DNA from: CAZTDD01 sp964612675
Lineage (GTDB): Bacteria; Hinthialibacterota; Hinthialibacteria; Hinthialibacterales; JAKPRU01
Assembly: GCA_964612675.1 (NCBI GenBank)
Contig: CAZTDD010000003.1
Location: 62,001-126,000 of the forward strand
DNA: 64,000 bases
Direction: 5' to 3'
Shown here: piece by piece, positions 1 through 9,366 of the stretch
Layout of the letters: every line of letters starts with the position of its first letter
Numbering within the stretch: the stretch's first letter is position 1
Program-made: the position numbers and the translations under genes
The notes under the pieces: model-generated
Databases searched by the model: none
What the model was told of the DNA's origin: nothing
The model's input: the letters and a program-made list of their open reading frames with translations, nothing else

Positions 1-89
1 AACCCTGTTGAAGCCTTACTTCCACTTCAGAAAAGTGATTGGATTCATATCAAATAATCCCAGTCCATGAGCTATATAGGAGAGATTCA

Positions 90-1985
90 ATGTTGTCGAA
101 GTCGGACAAAGAAAGCGGACTGTTCTGGATGTTAACGACCGCATTTGCCCTCGTTGCTTTCTTGAGCCCTGGGTCTTCCGCCGCGGAGGACGATTCAGCG
201 GTCCTGGAGAGGTACGGAGACGATTTATCACGTCTTCATATCGACTATGTCGGATATCGTGCGGCTGAATGGGAGACCGACAAAGTCCATGAGCCCGAGA
301 ATGAAAGGGTCAACCAGGGAGGATTCGTATCGGTCTATATGACCAATGCTTCGGAAAAATCACTGCAGCTCCGAAATTGGTTCCTTAATCAGAAAGAGGA
401 CTATTTCTACCGTCTGGGCGGACAGCTTGCGTGGGACCGTCTGTACGACGGAACACTCGAACCTGGAGAGGCAACCGTTCTCGAAATCAACGGGATCTCG
501 GATACGTTCTCTCCCAGGAAACCGTTTCACTTTGCTTTTATCGACAGAAACTGGAAACCGTGCGGTTATACGCAAGCCGAACTAGTGGAAGACCCGGTTC
601 AAATCTCTTATATCCGTGTTGTCGAAGGATTGGAGGAGGTCGAGATCCACGTTCGCAACACCGGAGACGACGAGTATGTACTGAAAGGCGTGGAGATCCT
701 CGGTGTCGAGACTGGCAACGTCTTATGGCGCACAGAGATCCTCGAACCGTCTTCCAGGACTATCGCACGAATAACGCTGAAAAGATCTTTGGGACTTTGT
801 GAACAGATCATTGCGAAACTGACTCTGGAGGATGATCGAGGAGAGCGTTCCATTTTCGCGCACCGAAATGCATTCGCGGATTATTTCCCAATCGGTACGT
901 GGTCAAACGATCCCGACAATTACCAACGGCTTCGGCAGCATCACATCGAGACTATCGTTCGCGGCGGCCAAAGCACCGACCGCTTCTATGCCGAAGACGC
1001 GGAACGATTCGGGTTTCGCAGTATGGTTCACACCGGTGTATATCCGAATGTGGACACGCTTCGCGACCTGGGAGATCACCCCGTTGTCGCGTGTTGGATG
1101 CTGCAGGACGAGCCGGACTGGTCCTATACTCCGAATACGATGCTGATGTCCAATGAAATGACCCGGAAATACAACCGCACGAAACCGACCTTCATTACGC
1201 TGTGCCGAAATGTGAAGTTTTTCGAATATGCGCCGATTCCCGATATTCCGTGTATGGATCACTACACTGTGACGGCTCCCTCCAGCAGCAAATGGCCGGC
1301 GTCGTTCGGTACCCACGTGGAAGAGACCGCCTACTATACCGAGGACCTAAAACGAGCGTCCGAGCCGAAACCGATTTGGATTTGGAGTCAAGCGTTGGCT
1401 CACTGGGATGAACGGCCGAAACAACCGGTACCGACCCCGGAGGAACTGGCGTCGCAGCTCGTGTTGAATCTCTCCCGGGGTGCAAAAGGTATTCTCTGGT
1501 TCAACATGCCGTTCGACGTGGGCGACAAATACCCCGAGACATTGCAAGCGGTTCAACGCTGGGGACGTGTGCTTCGCCTTCTTCGCGATATTCTATTGGA
1601 GTCCGAGCCGCTGGAGCAACGCATCGAAGGACCTCCCGAACTCGATACAGCGGCACTTGTGTCGTGGAACCATGTTGTTCTGTGTTTGACCAATCTGGAT
1701 TATCGTTTGAACGAAACCGGATATCGTTGGCATCCGAAAAAGCAAGTGAACGTCTTCCTCAAATTGCCGTCCTGGATCGATCCGGCGAGTGCCGTGCAAG
1801 TGACTCCCGATGGTGTCAAGCCCGTTGACTTTCGGGCGGAGGACGGACAAGCGCAGGTTTCTCTCCCAGGCATCGACGTCTGTACGATTGTGTTACTCTC
1901 CAATACAGACGGGGTTTCCAAACAACTTGTCACGGAATATGAATTGGTTCTCGAGGATGAAGCAGAAGAGTATGGAACTGAGTGA
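90..1985 (+). CDS. Secreted glycoside-hydrolase-like protein
   Basis: Secreted protein of 632 residues, probably a carbohydrate-active enzyme; no family is assigned. The ATG at 90 is chosen over an in-frame ATG at 39 because an aggagag Shine-Dalgarno sits just upstream and the protein then begins with a signal peptide (hydrophobic WMLTTAFALVAFLSPG, cleavage near SSAAED). Residues from about 35 to 250 look like beta-sandwich material. From FPIGTWSND onward the pattern resembles a TIM-barrel glycosidase: GVYPN, then CWMLQDEPDW with E341 as a possible acid/base, and GAKGILWFNMP near a late strand. The C-terminal 100 residues resemble a beta-rich domain. It ends 30 bp from the convergent sulfotransferase gene. 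The catalytic role is inferred from motif shape only. Confidence 0.6.
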   Translation: MLSKSDKESGLFWMLTTAFALVAFLSPGSSAAEDDSAVLERYGDDLSRLHIDYVGYRAAEWETDKVHEPENERVNQGGFVSVYMTNASEKSLQLRNWFLNQKEDYFYRLGGQLAWDRLYDGTLEPGEATVLEINGISDTFSPRKPFHFAFIDRNWKPCGYTQAELVEDPVQISYIRVVEGLEEVEIHVRNTGDDEYVLKGVEILGVETGNVLWRTEILEPSSRTIARITLKRSLGLCEQIIAKLTLEDDRGERSIFAHRNAFADYFPIGTWSNDPDNYQRLRQHHIETIVRGGQSTDRFYAEDAERFGFRSMVHTGVYPNVDTLRDLGDHPVVACWMLQDEPDWSYTPNTMLMSNEMTRKYNRTKPTFITLCRNVKFFEYAPIPDIPCMDHYTVTAPSSSKWPASFGTHVEETAYYTEDLKRASEPKPIWIWSQALAHWDERPKQPVPTPEELASQLVLNLSRGAKGILWFNMPFDVGDKYPETLQAVQRWGRVLRLLRDILLESEPLEQRIEGPPELDTAALVSWNHVVLCLTNLDYRLNETGYRWHPKKQVNVFLKLPSWIDPASAVQVTPDGVKPVDFRAEDGQAQVSLPGIDVCTIVLLSNTDGVSKQLVTEYELVLEDEAEEYGTE

Positions 1986-2015
1986 AGGGAATCAGGCTGC
2001 GCTGTCCGGAACACC

Positions 2016-2948
2016 TCATATTTCATACCCCATCAGCTCGAAAAATTCGCCGAGATTCTTCTCGCATAGATTCAGCAGGTCGCGGGGACACTCTTGTCTC
2101 CAGTATTCGATTCTGTCTCTGGAAAAACTCTCGTTGGGATAACTCACGCGCGCGTCCGCGCCTATGAACGAGAGAAGATCTTTCATGCGCTCCGGTGGGT
2201 TGTCGGGGAAGTCCTCAATCTTGACCTCCATATAGCGCTTCTCACTAAAATCCAACCGTTCTTTCACCTTCCTCCATCGTGAGTATATGGCCCGTAGCAT
2301 ATGGAGAGCCGGCTCCGGGTCATTCGGAGCCCAGGCTTGCTTCAGGAGTGACTGAAGGACCCCCCGGGGATCGCGCTTGATATGAATCACGGCGGCGTCC
2401 GGGAACATCTCCCATAGAAACTCGAGCGAGAGCAGGTTCAGGGGGGTTTTCTCACACCAAAACATCTTTCGTTGTTTTGCGGCCATGGCTGAGAATATTT
2501 GATCGACATATCTTCTGCATAGATCCACAAGATCGGCTCTGCGGTCGAAATACCTCGCAAACACACGCGTGTGAGTCGCCGGGGCCGGTTTTCGGTAGGC
2601 ATAGCCGCCCTCTTCGGGTGCTAACGCGGGAACCGGCTGCTCGTGGCGGTGCAGGGTCAATCGCTCGATCAATTCGCTCAAACCGCGATAGACTTCATCG
2701 CCCAGTCTTCGATTGAGATAAAAAGCCTGAAATACCCGCAAAGCCTGGTCCCCGTGATTGGGTGTATAACGGACCGTTAGCCAGTCAATCAGATCCTCGA
2801 GGCCCCCGGCGTCGACAATGAACCGCGCCTCGAAGGGAATATGAAAGATCTGAGGGTGCGCGCCGAGGAGACTCGCGAGGTGAGTTGTCCCAGATCGTCC
2901 GGTTCCGGCGACAAAGACCCTTCCACATTCTTGGCTTCCGGCTTCCAT
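2016..2948 (-). CDS. Sulfotransferase family protein
   Basis: Predicted PAPS-dependent sulfotransferase of 310 residues. The N-terminal VAGTGRSGTTHLASLL is the classical 5'-phosphosulfate-binding loop, and the later IHIKRDPRGVLQSLL fits the 3'-phosphate-binding segment with its Arg/Ser. The family transfers sulfate from PAPS to hydroxyl or amino groups of glycans, lipids or small molecules; the acceptor cannot be read here. ATG 2948 is preferred over the upstream GTG 2960 because an aaggggtg Shine-Dalgarno lies about nine bases before it. The gene stands alone and is convergent with the hydrolase-like gene; no PAPS synthesis gene is nearby. It lies about 16 kb from the PKS-NRPS cluster, so sulfation of that product is only a remote possibility. 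Confidence 0.8.
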   Translation of the reverse strand: MEAGSQECGRVFVAGTGRSGTTHLASLLGAHPQIFHIPFEARFIVDAGGLEDLIDWLTVRYTPNHGDQALRVFQAFYLNRRLGDEVYRGLSELIERLTLHRHEQPVPALAPEEGGYAYRKPAPATHTRVFARYFDRRADLVDLCRRYVDQIFSAMAAKQRKMFWCEKTPLNLLSLEFLWEMFPDAAVIHIKRDPRGVLQSLLKQAWAPNDPEPALHMLRAIYSRWRKVKERLDFSEKRYMEVKIEDFPDNPPERMKDLLSFIGADARVSYPNESFSRDRIEYWRQECPRDLLNLCEKNLGEFFELMGYEI

Positions 2949-3620
2949 TCTTACGCCCACCCCTTGGGTTTTATCGACCAGGAGTTAATAAACCACCGAA
3001 CGGGGCCGAGAAATAGACTGGTGGCGTTCTTTCCGATCGTGAAGGCATGCGGCAAACTCGCCGCCGTGGAGGCTGTCACAGCCATGCCGCACGTTGTACA
3101 ATGAAATGTGTTTTTTCTATTATGTACCAGGATGTGTCAAAAGCAGCCGAGAAGCGAGAAAAAGTTCTCCCCCAAGATTGACAGGTTCGCAAAAAGTCGT
3201 CGGGATGCGGAAAGTGAGGTGTCAACCCCCTCTGAATCTCCCCCAGGCTTGGGGGAGAATACGCAGACACGCTCGTTTCCTTTTCCTCCCCCGAAGATCG
3301 GGGGAGGTTAGGAGGGGGTTGAAATCCGTTTTTCCGACTTTTTGCGATGGCGTCAAGATTGGGGGAGATACAGAGGCGGTTGAGAATATGGCGCTTATCA
3401 AGACCTGTTCGCTCCTCCTGATCAGCATTCTCGTGCGTTCTGACATAGCCTCATCGGTTGAGGGGGTAAGCCTGTGACGGAGTTTATGCTGTCACAGGAG
3501 CGATAGAGGTGCTTCCGGTGAGGCCCCCGACCAGCCTGACCCGCAGCTCTTGATTTCCTATCGCTTGATCCATCGTGACGGCGATCAGATGTTGCGCTAT
3601 CCGCAATCAATGAGGATTCC
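2949..3620. other. Gene-free region upstream of cheA
   Basis: About 670 bases without a convincing gene. The open frames here overlap the palindromic repeat at 3187-3347 and have no recognisable protein pattern. The last 140 bases must hold the cheA promoter. I looked for a -24/-12 sigma-54 element (GG and GC ten bases apart) and did not find a good one, nor a clear sigma-70 pair. Confidence 0.5.
3187..3347. repeat. 161-bp nested palindromic repeat element
   Basis: A perfect 13-bp inverted repeat, tcgcaaaaagtcg (3187-3199) and its complement (3335-3347), bounds the element. Inside it is a second inverted pair, caaccccctc (3223-3232) against gagggggttg (3312-3321). The centre holds two G/C-rich hairpins, tctcccccaggcttggggga and a cctcccccg...cgggggagg stem. 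The whole unit could fold as a cruciform. The left end recurs at 17104-17115, which suggests a dispersed non-coding repeat, possibly a MITE- or REP-like element. No target-site duplication was checked. Confidence 0.7.
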
Positions 3621-6341
3621 ATGAGCGGATTTGTAGACGAGAGTATCCTGAGCGATTTTGTCGCAGAGAGCCGGGAACACCTCGACGGCATCGAGCCTGA
3701 CCTTCTGGATATGGAGGGGCAGGGCAGCGATGTTTCCAACGAAACCGTCAATCGAGTTTTTCGTGCCATTCACAGTATCAAAGGAAACGCCGGATTTCTT
3801 GCTCTAGACGCAGTAAAAGAACTCAGCCACGTCATGGAAAGCGTTTTGATGCTCGTGCGCGACGGTGAACTCTCGATTACGCAAGACATGATGGACGTTC
3901 TCCTGCGAGGGGTCGACAAATTGAGGGCGATGGTCGACGACATTGAGGCCAGCGATAGTGTCCCCTGTCAAAATGAAATCCGTCAGTTGCAGGCGATCCT
4001 AGACGCTCAACCCGCAGACCGATCGAGTCATGAACAAAAAAGAGAAAAGCCGTCAGAGAACATCTTGAACGGTTTGACACTCGACCCTGATTCCGTCCGC
4101 AGTGCTCTCGAATGCGGTATGAACCTCTTTAAAGTCACTGTCTACCCAGAAGAGGATATCCGCACAAAAGGGAAAACGACGGAAGAATTCGTAAACAACC
4201 TTCATTCACTTGGCGAGTGTCTGGATTCCTCTGTCGATTTGAGCACACTGTCAAAAGCGAAATTCGAGAGTTCCCCGTTCCATGTGGTCTTTTCCACGTG
4301 TCTTGAACAGCAGCTTGTTGGGATCGGCATTGAAGTACCGGACGAAAGAATACTCTTACTCGAAACAGACGCGCTTAAGAAACTTACGGAAACAGAAGAC
4401 GGTTCGATACCCGACAAAGACGAACCATCATCAGAAGAACCTGTTGTTCCCACGCCGACTCCACCACCGGTTTCTTCCGGACCGGATTCCGGGAAAGGCC
4501 GGGATATTGCCGAGACACTCCGTGTCAAAGTCGATCTGCTGACGCAACTCATGAATTCGGCAGGTGAATTGGTGCTGGGACGCAATCAGCTTCTTCGGTT
4601 GATGGAAGGCAAGGAAAAGGCCCAGCCGGAGCTGCATAGTATTCTGCAGAGTGTAGATCGTATCACGACCGATCTGCAGGAGGGGATTCTGCAAACTCGT
4701 ATGCAGCCGCTTGGGACTCTTTTCAGTCGATACCCCCGGATTCTCCGGGATCTCTCGCGGCAGTTGGGAAAAGAAATCGTGATTACGATGGAAGGAACGG
4801 ACATCGAACTCGATAAATCCATGATCGAACTGCTGCACGATCCACTGACACATATCATACGGAATAGCGCCGACCATGCTATCGAGTCGCCCGAGGAACG
4901 GGAGAGGCAAGGGAAAGACCGCTGCGGTCGAGTGGAAGTCAAGGCATATCAGGAAGGCGGCCAGGTCACCATCGCGATTTCGGATGACGGAAGAGGAATT
5001 GATCCCGCTGCAATCCGGCAGAAGGCGGTTGAGAAAGAAATCATCACTCGGGAGGAAGCGACAAAGATGAGTCGCCGTGAGTCTGTACGGCTGATTTTTG
5101 CGCCCGGGTTTTCGACCTCCGAGGCGATTTCCGATATCTCCGGACGTGGTGTGGGGATGGACGTTGTCCGGACCAATGTCGAGAAATTTGGGGGGAATAT
5201 CGATATCGAATCGGAAGTGGGTGCGGGAACCACCGTATTTTTACGCCTTCCCCTCACTTTGGCGATCATGCCGTGTCTGGTAGTCGGTGCGGAGGGGCAT
5301 CGATTCGCTGTGCCTCAAGTCAACCTTGTCGAGTTGGTCATGGTGAAACGCTCGGAGGCGGATCACCGCATCGAGGAAATTCAGGGAGCGAACGTTTTAA
5401 GATTGCGCGAACATCTCCTTCCTTTGATTCGACTGTCCACTGTCCTTGGCATACCAAAAGCATGTTCTCCTACAGATTCCTACTCCCGTGGGGAGGATCG
5501 AAGAATCCCTGCCTGCCCCCGAACGAGCCCCGATACACAGCGCTGTCCCGGTACGAAATTCGATAAGTCCGATGTCGCAGAGTGCCGAGGCGAAGATCTA
5601 CGCGCGGATGGACAGAGCGATTGCTACATTATGGTTCTGCGCGACGGCTCCAATCGATTCGGAGTTATTGTGGACGAGGTTTTCGATTCCGAGGAGATTG
5701 TCGTCAAGCCTCTTTCTTCCTATATTCGAACATGCAGAAGTTTCTCCGGGAACACGATTCTGGGGGACGGGCGAGTGGCGATGATTCTCGATGTTGCGGG
5801 GCTTGTGGCCCAGTCCGGCCTGCGGTTCACCGAGATCCAAACGGAAGAAAAGCGTCGACGGGAGGAAGAGGCGAAGCAGAAAGAGAAAAGCGAAGCCGCA
5901 AAGCAGTCGCTGGTTTGGTTTAATGTCGATCCAAATGAATACTTTGCAATCCCGCAGCATCAGATTCGCGGTGTCGATTGTATTGACGTGGCGGATATTC
6001 AGGCAGTCGGACAACGAGAATTTGTACAATACCGTGGCGGAAGTCTCGCGTTATGCCGGATCGACCGGATGCTGCCGGTTCGGCCTCTACCTTCCGATGT
6101 TTCAAAACTCTTCATTGTTGTTCCTAAGGAAGAACTCGTCCTGGAGAATCCCCACGCGTATGGAGGTTTTCTCGTTTCGCGCATCGTGGACGCATTCAAT
6201 ATCCACGTCGATATGCTGCAGTCGCAAATTGAAGGCCCCGGTCTTATCGGGGCGGCGTTTATCCAGAATCGATTGACCCATTTTCTCGACCCGGCCGAAA
6301 TACTCGATCGGTATTACTCCGCTGTGGGTGAAAGCGAATGA
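3621..6341 (+). CDS. cheA: Chemotaxis histidine kinase CheA with second CheW-like domain
   Basis: Cytoplasmic histidine kinase of 906 residues that phosphorylates CheB and a CheY not present in this window. The HPt domain carries the phosphorylated H51 in AIHSIKGNAGF. A P2-like segment (about 130-250) and a Pro-rich linker (about 275-295) follow, then the dimerisation helices (LMNSAGELVLGRNQLL). The ATPase has the N box HIIRNSADHAIE, G1 SDDGRGID and G2 GRGVGMDVVRTN. The P5 CheW-like domain is interrupted by a Cys-containing stretch of about 60 residues (5450-5620). A charged helix (EEKRRREEEAKQKEK) then leads to a second, divergent CheW-like domain at about 765-906. The length exceeds the usual 650-750. 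The start has a tgagga Shine-Dalgarno. The end overlaps cheW by four bases (ATGA), so the two are translationally coupled. Confidence 0.95.
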   Translation: MSGFVDESILSDFVAESREHLDGIEPDLLDMEGQGSDVSNETVNRVFRAIHSIKGNAGFLALDAVKELSHVMESVLMLVRDGELSITQDMMDVLLRGVDKLRAMVDDIEASDSVPCQNEIRQLQAILDAQPADRSSHEQKREKPSENILNGLTLDPDSVRSALECGMNLFKVTVYPEEDIRTKGKTTEEFVNNLHSLGECLDSSVDLSTLSKAKFESSPFHVVFSTCLEQQLVGIGIEVPDERILLLETDALKKLTETEDGSIPDKDEPSSEEPVVPTPTPPPVSSGPDSGKGRDIAETLRVKVDLLTQLMNSAGELVLGRNQLLRLMEGKEKAQPELHSILQSVDRITTDLQEGILQTRMQPLGTLFSRYPRILRDLSRQLGKEIVITMEGTDIELDKSMIELLHDPLTHIIRNSADHAIESPEERERQGKDRCGRVEVKAYQEGGQVTIAISDDGRGIDPAAIRQKAVEKEIITREEATKMSRRESVRLIFAPGFSTSEAISDISGRGVGMDVVRTNVEKFGGNIDIESEVGAGTTVFLRLPLTLAIMPCLVVGAEGHRFAVPQVNLVELVMVKRSEADHRIEEIQGANVLRLREHLLPLIRLSTVLGIPKACSPTDSYSRGEDRRIPACPRTSPDTQRCPGTKFDKSDVAECRGEDLRADGQSDCYIMVLRDGSNRFGVIVDEVFDSEEIVVKPLSSYIRTCRSFSGNTILGDGRVAMILDVAGLVAQSGLRFTEIQTEEKRRREEEAKQKEKSEAAKQSLVWFNVDPNEYFAIPQHQIRGVDCIDVADIQAVGQREFVQYRGGSLALCRIDRMLPVRPLPSDVSKLFIVVPKEELVLENPHAYGGFLVSRIVDAFNIHVDMLQSQIEGPGLIGAAFIQNRLTHFLDPAEILDRYYSAVGESE

Positions 6342-6814
6342 AAGAATTTGCAACGTTTCGTATTGACGATCGACTTTTCGGCATCAATGTTCTTCAGGTT
6401 CGTGAGATCAATCGGGTTCTCGATATCACGCCCGTTCCAAGCGAACCCGAATATGTGCGTGGACTGATTAACCTTCGAGGCCAGGTCGTAACTGTATTCG
6501 ATCTGGGAGTTCGACTGGGGCTCGCCTCACGGGAGATAGGCCATCTCAGTCACAATATCATCCTGAAGACAAACGCCGAATTGAGCAAACTCGGAGCGGT
6601 CAATTCCGGGGATGAATTCTTCCGAATTCAGGATACTGTTGGACTGTTGGTCGACGATATCGGCGATGTTGTTCAGGCAACGGATTCGGAAATAGAATCT
6701 CCTCCGGCGAATGTTGCGGACGTACAAGGACGGTTCCTTTCAGGGGTGGTTGAATTAGCAGACGACCTGCTCGTTATTCTAAATATGAAAGAAATCTTGA
6801 TAGAAGATTCATAA
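6338..6814 (+). CDS. cheW: Chemotaxis adaptor CheW
   Basis: Adaptor of 158 residues that links CheA to receptors in the signalling array. It is a single CheW domain: FATFRIDDRLFGINVLQVREI at the start, then the conserved VRGLINLRGQVVTVFDLGVRLG, and SGVVELADDLLVILNMKEIL at the end. It overlaps cheA by four bases and lies 57 bp ahead of the first chemoreceptor gene, so it belongs to the cheA-cheW-mcp-cheB-cheR operon. Residues about 65-90 form a slightly longer loop than in typical CheW (HNIILKTNAELSKLGAVNSG). A second cheW copy lies at 13965-14444 beside the other receptor, so the two adaptors may serve different receptors. Confidence 0.93.
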   Translation: MKEFATFRIDDRLFGINVLQVREINRVLDITPVPSEPEYVRGLINLRGQVVTVFDLGVRLGLASREIGHLSHNIILKTNAELSKLGAVNSGDEFFRIQDTVGLLVDDIGDVVQATDSEIESPPANVADVQGRFLSGVVELADDLLVILNMKEILIEDS

Positions 6815-6871
6815 TCCGATCCGTATTTTTGTCTCAGAGCTGCATCTCTTTGACAGCAAGAGGAGTCGAGC

Positions 6872-9331
6872 ATGTTCAAAAACAAAACGATTAGAGCCAA
6901 GATCAGTGTATTGAGTGTCGTGGCAGTGCTGCTTACAGTATTTGTTTTGCTGATTATCGTCTGGCATCAGAAACAGGTTGTCGGAGAAGATGTGCTCGAA
7001 GAGATCGATCAACTTTCTCGAGACGATGTCAGCGCAATCACCCAAAATGTTTATCTCATGTGCCGGGCACAGAGCGAAGCTCTACAGCAAAAACTGGTCG
7101 CGGATCTCGCGGTGGCGCGGCATGTGTTGAATGAGACGGGCGATGTATCTCTCGGAGAGCAAACGGTATCGTGGGACGCCCTAAACCAGTACACAAAAGC
7201 CGTCACCTCGGTCGATTTGCCAGCAATGATGGTGGGCGATAACTGGCTCGGTCAAAACTACGATTTATCGGTTCAATCGCCGGTCGTCGACAAGGTCAAA
7301 GAACTTGTGGGCGGGACCTGCACGATCTTTCAGAGAATGAACCGGGCGGGTGATATGCTTCGTGTTTGTACCAATGTGGAAAAACTGGACGGGACGCGCG
7401 CCGTGGGAACGTATATTCCCGCGGTCAATCCGGACGGTGAACCAAACCCCGTTATTTCCAGGGTGATGCGGGGAGAGACTTTTCAAGGACCGGCTTATGT
7501 GGTGAACGCGTGGTACATATCTGCTTATGAGCCCATCTACGACGGAGAAGGAAAGATCATCGGTGTGTTGTATGTTGGTGTCAAGCAGGAGAGTGTACAA
7601 AGCCTGCGAAAAGGAATCATGGACATTGAGGTCGGCGAGACGGGATATGTTTATGTTTTGGGAGCAAAAGATCGCGAAAAAGGGAAATATATCATCTCAC
7701 AGGACGGCGAGCGAGACGGAGAGGATATTTGGAGCGTAAAAGACGCCGAAGGCAATTACATCATTCAGGAAATTATCGCGAAGGCGTTGTCTACAGAGAA
7801 TGGGTCGGTCGAATATGTGAATTATCCGTGGAAAAATCCCGGAGAACAAGAGGTGCGCAGGAAAATCGCTGCGGTCACCTATTTTGAGCCCTGGGATTGG
7901 GTTATTGGCGCGGGAGCGTATCAGGAGGATTACCGGGATGCACATTTGGCGGTGGATCACGCCTTGAATGGTCTTATGGTTTGGATGGTCGGCAGTGCTA
8001 TTATTCTCACCCTTCTTTTGATTATTCTCTCGCTTTATGTGGCGCGTGGTATAACCGATCCGCTGATGACCATCGTCGGTTCACTAGAGAAGATCGCAAA
8101 GGGGGATCTCACCGAACGCTTACAGATTGACAGCAAGGATGAAATCGGACAGATGGCGGAGTCGATCAACGTTACGCTGGGAACCCAGCAGGGAATGCTG
8201 AAAGAGATGTCGGAATATGCGGTTTCACTATCTCAAGCCGTCGAGCAGATTTCCGAGCAGGCCAAAAGCGTTGCGGAGAGTATGCGCACGATGACCGAAG
8301 AATCCACCTCCGTTGCAGGCGCAACCGAACAAGCTTCCACCAATATTACGACTATCGCTGGGACGATCGAGGAAGTCAGTTCCAATACGAATACCATCGC
8401 ATCTTCGACGGAGGAAGTATCGACGGGACTCAATAGCACGGTGAACGCCGTCGAAGGCACTTCGAAGAATCTGAACACGATTGCGTCAGCCACGGAACAG
8501 ATCACGAGTTCGGTGAATACTGTAGCCACGGCCATCGAAGAAATGTCGGCTTCTCTCAATGAAGTCGCCAAAAGCACAGGTCAGGCGTCGACAACGGCGA
8601 ATCGGGCCGCAGAGACTGCAGGGAACACCTCGCAGATTGTTGAGAAATTGGGACAGTCCGCCAAAGAGATCGTGAAGGTTGTGGATATCATCAACGATAT
8701 CTCCGCGCAGACCAATCTCTTGGCGTTGAACGCCACGATTGAGGCCGCTTCTGCAGGGGAAGCCGGAAAAGGATTCGCCGTGGTCGCCAATGAAGTGAAG
8801 GCGCTTGCGAAACAGGCCGCCGAGGCAACCGAGGAGATTCGTGTACAGGTTGAGACGATGCAGGTCAACACCGAGGAAGCGATCGGTACGATTAGTCAAA
8901 TTGTCGCAGTGACGGAGGAAATCAATTCGATTTCGAGCACCATCGCCGTCGCGGTCGAAGAACAAACCGCAACCATCAATGAAATTTCGAGGAATATCGG
9001 TGAAACCGCACGGGGAGCGAATCAAGTCTCCAGTAACATTCAGGAGGCCGCCCAGGGGTCGAACGAGATATCGGGTAATGTCCAGGAGGCGGGAGTTGCG
9101 GTGAACAGTATATCCAGAAGCATCAACGAGTTGGCCCTCAGCTCCAATCAGGCGGCCCAGAATACCGCTGAAGCCGCGAAGGGCATGAATTACGTCGCAG
9201 AGAGCGTTGAGAAGGTGAACTCCATGGCACAAACTGTTCTCCAAGGAACCGAGCAAGGCAAGACTTCCGCCAAGAAATTGACAGACATAGCAGCCAATTT
9301 ACAGCGCGTCGTGGACCAATTTCGAGTTTAG
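6872..9331 (+). CDS. Methyl-accepting chemotaxis protein with Cache sensor
   Basis: Chemoreceptor of 819 residues. An N-terminal membrane helix (about 10-33) is followed by a periplasmic region of roughly 330 residues with a Cache pattern: AYEPIYDGEGKIIGVLYVG, GETGYVYVLGA, and near the end AAVTYFEPWDWVIGAGAY. A second membrane helix (about 370-392), a HAMP domain (GDLTERLQIDSKDEIGQM) and a long Thr/Ser-rich coiled coil come next. The signalling hairpin is conserved (QTNLLALNATIEAASAGEAG, about residues 613-632). The C terminus (RVVDQFRV) has no CheR-tethering pentapeptide, unlike the receptor at 11475-13916. Start: ATG with an aagaggag Shine-Dalgarno. Cache domains usually bind small metabolites; the ligand cannot be read from sequence. 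Confidence 0.93.
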   Translation: MFKNKTIRAKISVLSVVAVLLTVFVLLIIVWHQKQVVGEDVLEEIDQLSRDDVSAITQNVYLMCRAQSEALQQKLVADLAVARHVLNETGDVSLGEQTVSWDALNQYTKAVTSVDLPAMMVGDNWLGQNYDLSVQSPVVDKVKELVGGTCTIFQRMNRAGDMLRVCTNVEKLDGTRAVGTYIPAVNPDGEPNPVISRVMRGETFQGPAYVVNAWYISAYEPIYDGEGKIIGVLYVGVKQESVQSLRKGIMDIEVGETGYVYVLGAKDREKGKYIISQDGERDGEDIWSVKDAEGNYIIQEIIAKALSTENGSVEYVNYPWKNPGEQEVRRKIAAVTYFEPWDWVIGAGAYQEDYRDAHLAVDHALNGLMVWMVGSAIILTLLLIILSLYVARGITDPLMTIVGSLEKIAKGDLTERLQIDSKDEIGQMAESINVTLGTQQGMLKEMSEYAVSLSQAVEQISEQAKSVAESMRTMTEESTSVAGATEQASTNITTIAGTIEEVSSNTNTIASSTEEVSTGLNSTVNAVEGTSKNLNTIASATEQITSSVNTVATAIEEMSASLNEVAKSTGQASTTANRAAETAGNTSQIVEKLGQSAKEIVKVVDIINDISAQTNLLALNATIEAASAGEAGKGFAVVANEVKALAKQAAEATEEIRVQVETMQVNTEEAIGTISQIVAVTEEINSISSTIAVAVEEQTATINEISRNIGETARGANQVSSNIQEAAQGSNEISGNVQEAGVAVNSISRSINELALSSNQAAQNTAEAAKGMNYVAESVEKVNSMAQTVLQGTEQGKTSAKKLTDIAANLQRVVDQFRV

Positions 9332-9366
9332 GGACAGAATTCCACCTGTGGGAGGCAGTATACCCG

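Noticed and set aside
3094..3477. Open frames across the palindromic repeat region upstream of cheA
   Set aside because: They exist on both strands because the DNA is palindromic and have no protein-like pattern or ribosome site.
8486..9256. A 256-residue minus-strand frame inside the first receptor gene
   Set aside because: It lies antisense to the conserved signalling domain and is an artefact of that gene's repetitive codon pattern.
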